In this document: in pieces, positions 8,401-9,535 of the stretch
Position numbering within the stretch: the first letter of the stretch is position 1
Layout of the letters: every line of letters begins with the position of its first letter
DNA from: an uncultured Spirochaetales bacterium
GTDB taxonomy: Bacteria; Spirochaetota; Spirochaetia; Sphaerochaetales; Sphaerochaetaceae
Length of the DNA: 9,535 bases
NCBI GenBank assembly: GCA_934276695.1
Contig: CAKQTF010000029.1
Location: 1-9,535 of the forward strand
Reading direction: 5' to 3'
The notes under the pieces: model-generated
Seen by the model: the letters and a program-made list of their open reading frames with translations, nothing else
Told to the model about the DNA's origin: nothing
The model's database searches: none
Position numbers and translations under genes: made by a program

Positions 8401-9535
8401 ATATCATAGTAATCGCCTGTGCTATATCCATTAGATGTTAATCCATCTCTTACTATTTCATTTTGCTCACTTAAATCATCTGCTCCGACAGTTGTATATG
8501 GTCCTTTGTTTTCTTCATTATATTGACTATTAAATTCGAAGTTACTATTATTTTTTTGAATATTTTTGTAAAGTTTTACATCAAATGTTGCTCCTGCTAA
8601 TGCTGATCTTGAATCATCTCCGTTGCTATAAATATCATGACTAGCATCTGCTTCATCTTTCTTCATTAATGATAATTTGTAACTTCCATTATCTATAGTA
8701 TTTGTAATTGTAACTGTATTTACATCTGGGCTCTTGTAATTATTTGGTTCATATGTTGTTATAAATCCTTCTGGTCCTTCTGTTTCAATTACATAGTAAA
8801 TATTTTTTACTTTTGTGTCAGTATTTTCTTTAGATAAATCAGTCCATTTATAATACCACATTAGATTATTACCATTTACTGCATTGTCTTTAGTTAATGT
8901 TACTCGTCCACCTGTTCCATGTGCTCCTCTATATAAGTATTCTTGTCTTGCCTTTGCACTATCTTTTACTATATTCCAAGCATCTAGTTTATTTTCTGGT
9001 ACTTGATATAACTCAACTGTTATTGACTCTGGTAATTCTGTGTCATTTACATTTTCCCATTTCTTGTAAATTGCAAATTCTACTTTTTCTGTTTTCTTAT
9101 CTTCAACAGTAACAATAACATTACCACTTTCATCAACTTCACATTGTTTTGTATTTGCTACTGTGTAGTCTCCTGGTGTTAACATGTAGCTTCCATCATC
9201 TGCAATTTTAGAAGTTACTTGGAATGATATTGTATCCATGATTCTTTCATATCCTGTTGGAGCAACTACCTCTGTTATTTCAACAGTATATTTCTTATTA
9301 GCGCCATCAATTAGAATATCATCAAAACCTATTGTTCCGTTTCCATTTGTTCTTCGTTGATACTTATTTATTTCTATTCCACTAGATGTTTTTAATGGGT
9401 TACCATTTTCATCTTTAATTGTTGTCTCAAATAATGCACTTGATAAAGTTTTGTCTGAACCTTGTTCCTTTTTAATTAACTTAAAGTTAAATTTACTTAT
9501 CTTTTTATCAAAAGCTGTTACAATCATTCTTGTTT
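2460..9535 (-). CDS. Giant modular Cna_B/SpaA-type surface protein, membrane-anchored (N-terminus outside window)
   Basis: The frame is uninterrupted for more than 2355 codons and stays open past the window edge. Residues are numbered from the Met at 9527, which is internal. Modules: A 11-145, B 146-277, C 278-490, D 491-671, E 672-848, F 849-976, G 977-1095, A' 1096-1231, B' 1232-1361, G' 1362-1491, H 1492-1622, fimbrial D2-type domain I 1623-1793, J 1794-1929, DUF11-like K 1930-2147 and L 2148 to ~2319, then KTG (2321-2323), one membrane helix (~2326-2344) and a basic tail. SpaA-like modules show the E-box (E-x-x-x-P-x-G-Y, e.g. E86, E1562). Cna_B modules show Lys near an early Trp, a mid Glu and a final Asn (F: K857, E948, N973). 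These are the residues that form intramolecular isopeptide bonds in the family. The likely role is a long stalk, adhesin or pilus-like surface structure. No sortase gene is in view, and no signal peptide, promoter or ribosome binding site of this gene can be seen. A terminator follows at 2407-2443. Confidence 0.9.
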   Translation of the reverse strand, partial: TRMIVTAFDKKISKFNFKLIKKEQGSDKTLSSALFETTIKDENGNPLKTSSGIEINKYQRRTNGNGTIGFDDILIDGANKKYTVEITEVVAPTGYERIMDTISFQVTSKIADDGSYMLTPGDYTVANTKQCEVDESGNVIVTVEDKKTEKVEFAIYKKWENVNDTELPESITVELYQVPENKLDAWNIVKDSAKARQEYLYRGAHGTGGRVTLTKDNAVNGNNLMWYYKWTDLSKENTDTKVKNIYYVIETEGPEGFITTYEPNNYKSPDVNTVTITNTIDNGSYKLSLMKKDEADASHDIYSNGDDSRSALAGATFDVKLYKNIQKNNSNFEFNSQYNEENKGPYTTVGADDLSEQNEIVRDGLTSNGYSTGDYYDIWKIEETSAPGGYIKMTEPLVLGVEKNYDSTTNTFTINDIYVYQKNSNGLKSDGGKWVVLPVTNKEGNTAHGEDGNAMVKNSTYIFEQDGNTWSLVLSSDKTKMIVTAFDKKEEEGQYDLNIQKRSTSGEILNGVEFSLMSAKVNNEVVKNSKGETATNEKFVTSSVGIANVPSLTSVPNPLKITDVDNADVYVFKETNLPESIKNKYARLPDYVSIELTVNKGRAEVDGKTQLVAKSVSVKVIDNRTKKEYVGNRNNMVEYSFESNGKTYTAQIKASISDNTVTLTVENPDIPPEGEYKLSLVKAGDDERLGGVKFNLISARVNNGTIQNGSSSVSEDNPIVITTNAQKPVGIWPTDGSSMKILSATSDEYILKEADLGNNNKYVKLPDNKLIKLVILKEETNNEFKVSSINMYVGNDTDGWEPATYIFNEAHNMIIEARSTVTDSKGNEFTISFARSGDNLTLTVEDPKEETTKYTVSKKWDDANKTDSRPDYVEFRLFGFAKNDAEAQKVYNDLNNSLQSKAYKMISSKIKDKSILQYKYTGDINVRADDGWQEATWYNLSKDYNYFAWEISDIDGYDITNAEVSNNNTKLTITNKKDTTKYTIQKVWAEGTEMPKNLEVQLYSFDKDSQDYNELIGYVNSKDYDKINEKVKTLTPSGQSVYLWADTNWSHTWGGLDKDRSYFAWEIDKDALVKYNITNAEISEEGTKMTITNTKPVSKFNLTLVKYEQGSDKTLSGALFEITIKDENGNPLKTVNGTEINKYQQTTSAEYGRISFDDLIIDGADKKYTVEITEVLAPAGYERIMDTISFQVISKLADDGSYMLTPGDYTVANTKQCEVDESGNVIVNVEDKKTDKTEFAIYKKWENVKDTELPDSITVELYQVPENKLDAWNIIKEEADARQEYLYRGAYGSGGRVTLTKDNAINSSTWYYKWTDLSKENNDTKVKNIYYVIETDGPEGFITTYEPNNYKSPDVNTVTITNTKETTQYTIQKVWDKNVQTSSMPRTLQVSLFAFNKNDENDTKLYNELIGYVNNKQYNEINNKIAELTDKKVGSSIGLSAGNQWSFTWSELSKDNNYFAWETDANALSKFNITNAVISDEGTKMTITNTQPEGSFKLKLIKKLTNTNITLANAKFTLSIKDEAGNELIPNTLYEYKTDANGEIVVDKLAITGPNKEYTVTIKETKAPAGYAKLTDEVSFKVKSHAKADGSGFELIANDLTPIKNAKDAKVTEDGIEVTIYNDLTSPHKGVKDIKNQDSGYYDNVTGKVYTSKEEVASTLHDWVIQTTIPEGITAYTTYEISDEINEKLVFAGLDTVKVKYVNGADLTKDKDYKVTYDEASRMLKVTFIDESFKGGYNLEVGKDVEIRFNTTFALDNDGNIIAINEEVPNQAKLTYGNDSNNKQTKLTEIPEVHTGGVGIYKYDKKTNKALEGAHFKIATSKENALAGIFVKDGNGQDIEKVTNSNGLAEFAGLEFGEDALNKAEYETYDSITGAKVYKYDTSKLSTTYYLVETESPKGYLKLEEPVEVFVKVGSYDMKDITSLVQVGNEEGIYDLSLRKFITAVKDTAKGTEEEVTSRIPQVDLTKLASGESTTATYTHPKDPVLVHTTDIVTYTIRIYNEGPQDAYASIVKDDIPDGLQFVQYTKGDGSLNAEYRWKLVDENDNEVTDVSKAKYIVTDYLSKEQDKTPGANLLKAYKPGTMSELDYRDVKVQFKVTEPTTSDRILINYAQISKETDSSGRVVRDRDSTPNVWVEGEDDQDIEKVRVQYFDLSLRKWVTQAIVTENGKTVVTQTGHKAEDDPEEVVKVDLKKSKINNVVVKFRYSIRITNEGEIAGEATEIRDDIPQGLKFVAEDNPDWREENGQIVTNKLEHTTLQPGESAEVEILLTWINSANNMGVMTNVAEINKDHNDYGAPDIDSTPGNNVPGEDDIDDAPVMLTVKTGSEYILYASIALSAIAVIAVGGKVIKKKVMRNI
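2463..2567 (-). other. C-terminal anchor: KTG motif, membrane helix, basic tail
   Basis: The last 35 residues (2321-2355) are KTG, then a hydrophobic helix (YILYASIALSAIAVIAVGG) and a tail with KKK and Arg. The layout is that of a sortase sorting signal, but the canonical LPxTG is replaced by LTVKTG. It may be a variant sorting motif or simply a transmembrane anchor. Confidence 0.75.
2570..3740 (-). other. Two DUF11-like modules (K and L) next to the anchor
   Basis: Each module opens with a DLSLRK[FW] motif (3.7 kb and 3.1 kb marks), contains the DDIPxGLxFV core typical of DUF11-like beta-sandwiches, and closes with DSTP followed by GEDD and an acidic linker. Such modules commonly sit next to the cell surface in Gram-positive stalk proteins. 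K is longer than L by an insert in its middle. Confidence 0.7.
4149..4661 (-). other. Fimbrial D2-type isopeptide domain (module I)
   Basis: Residues 1623-1793 of the giant protein resemble the D2 domain of Gram-positive pilins. A Lys-rich first strand (HKGVKDIKNQ, K1627/K1630/K1633) is followed by Tyr-rich turns, a DWVIQTTIP strand, and a final strand EEVPNQAKLTYG whose N1767 is the usual isopeptide partner. It is the only module of this type in the window and is followed by a SpaA-like module, the usual order in pilin backbones. Confidence 0.7.
5055..5444 (-). repeat. Module G', paralogous copy of module G (6243-6599)
   Basis: G' and G share TIQKVW at the start, ELIGYVN in the helical insert, NYFAWE or SYFAWE before the Glu, and EGTKMTITNT at the end. 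DNA is also recognisably alike (e.g. ACATATCCAATTAATTCATT at about 5296 and 6479). G' has a longer insert. The two are more diverged than the A-B pair. Confidence 0.8.
5445..6242 (-). repeat. Internal duplication copy 2 (modules A'-B', 266 codons)
   Basis: This block is collinear with 8697-9497 at about 3.25 kb distance. The proteins differ at only about one residue in six by eye, with long identical stretches such as DGSYMLTPGDYTVANTKQCE and YEPNNYKSPDVNTVTITNT. The DNA is nearly identical in places, so duplication or gene conversion looks recent. Copy 2 is one codon shorter. Confidence 0.9.
6243..6599 (-). repeat. Module G, paralogous copy of module G' (5055-5444)
   Basis: This is a Cna_B-type unit with K984, E1064 and N1091 in the isopeptide positions and a ~28-residue helical insert around residues 1004-1032. 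It is preceded by module F (6600-6983), a third, more distant member with the same insert position. Confidence 0.8.
8071..8101 (-). repeat. 31-bp repeat ending module C, copied at the window edge
   Basis: It matches 9505-9535 at 30 of 31 bases. It encodes TKMIVTAFDKK, the end of module C. The copy at the window edge shows that another C-type module lies just outside the window. Confidence 0.9.
8697..9497 (-). repeat. Internal duplication copy 1 (modules A-B, 267 codons)
   Basis: Copy 1 of the A-B pair (residues 11-277), homologous to 5445-6242. A has the SpaA-like E-box at E86 (EVVAPTGY) and a terminal strand ending in D143. B is a Cna_B unit with K155/K156, E248/E250 and N276. Here it is followed by module C, while copy 2 is followed by G'. 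Confidence 0.9.
9505..9535 (-). repeat. Partial second copy of the module C end, cut by the window edge
   Basis: It matches 8071-8101 with one mismatch. On the minus strand it reads TRMIVTAFDKK in the frame of the giant gene, so the Met at 9527 is internal. Confidence 0.9.

Noticed and set aside
9525..9527. ATG at 9527 as the start of the giant protein
   Set aside because: It is preceded in frame by open codons and lies inside a copy of the module C end; no ribosome binding site or signal peptide follows.

Overview
The window looks like an AT-rich Gram-positive (Firmicutes-type) genome, probably an anaerobic, host-associated clostridial or related lineage. Most of it is well under 35% G+C by eye. 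Ribosome binding sites are AGGAG-like, sigma-A promoters are close to consensus, and the giant surface protein is assembled from Cna_B/SpaA-type modules. The species cannot be named from sequence alone.

Layout: (1) Bases 1-306 (+) are the 3' end of a Cu(+)-exporting P-type ATPase. (2) Facing it is a 209-residue orphan gene (384-1013, -) that is visibly richer in G+C than everything around it. It has its own terminator (331-370) and a textbook promoter (1112-1140). (3) An HD-domain protein follows (1159-2157, -). (4) A 302-base gap (2158-2459) holds the probable HD-gene promoter, seven in-register 26-bp tandem repeats with a near-palindromic GGACCGTCC core, and a bidirectional terminator. (5) The rest (2460-9535, -) is one continuous reading frame of more than 2355 codons. 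It encodes a modular surface protein whose N-terminus lies beyond the window edge.

The giant protein reads, from the window edge to its C-terminus: tail of a C-type module / A (SpaA-like) / B (Cna_B) / C, D, E (SpaA-like) / F, G (Cna_B with a long helical insert) / A' / B' (close copies of A and B) / G' (copy of G) / H (SpaA-like) / I (fimbrial D2-type isopeptide domain) / J (SpaA-like) / K, L (DUF11-like, each starting with a DLSLRK motif) / a KTG motif, one membrane segment and a basic tail. Most modules keep the Lys, Glu and Asn/Asp positions expected for intramolecular isopeptide bonds, so this is probably a long, rigid, protease-resistant stalk or adhesin.

Apart from the giant gene's terminator there is no sign that the genes form one operon or pathway. 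The neighbourhood looks like a surface-protein locus next to small accessory genes. The points most worth following are the 26-bp array, the GC-rich orphan cassette bounded by inverted TTGACAAAG, the helix-inserted Cna_B modules, and the recent-looking internal duplication.
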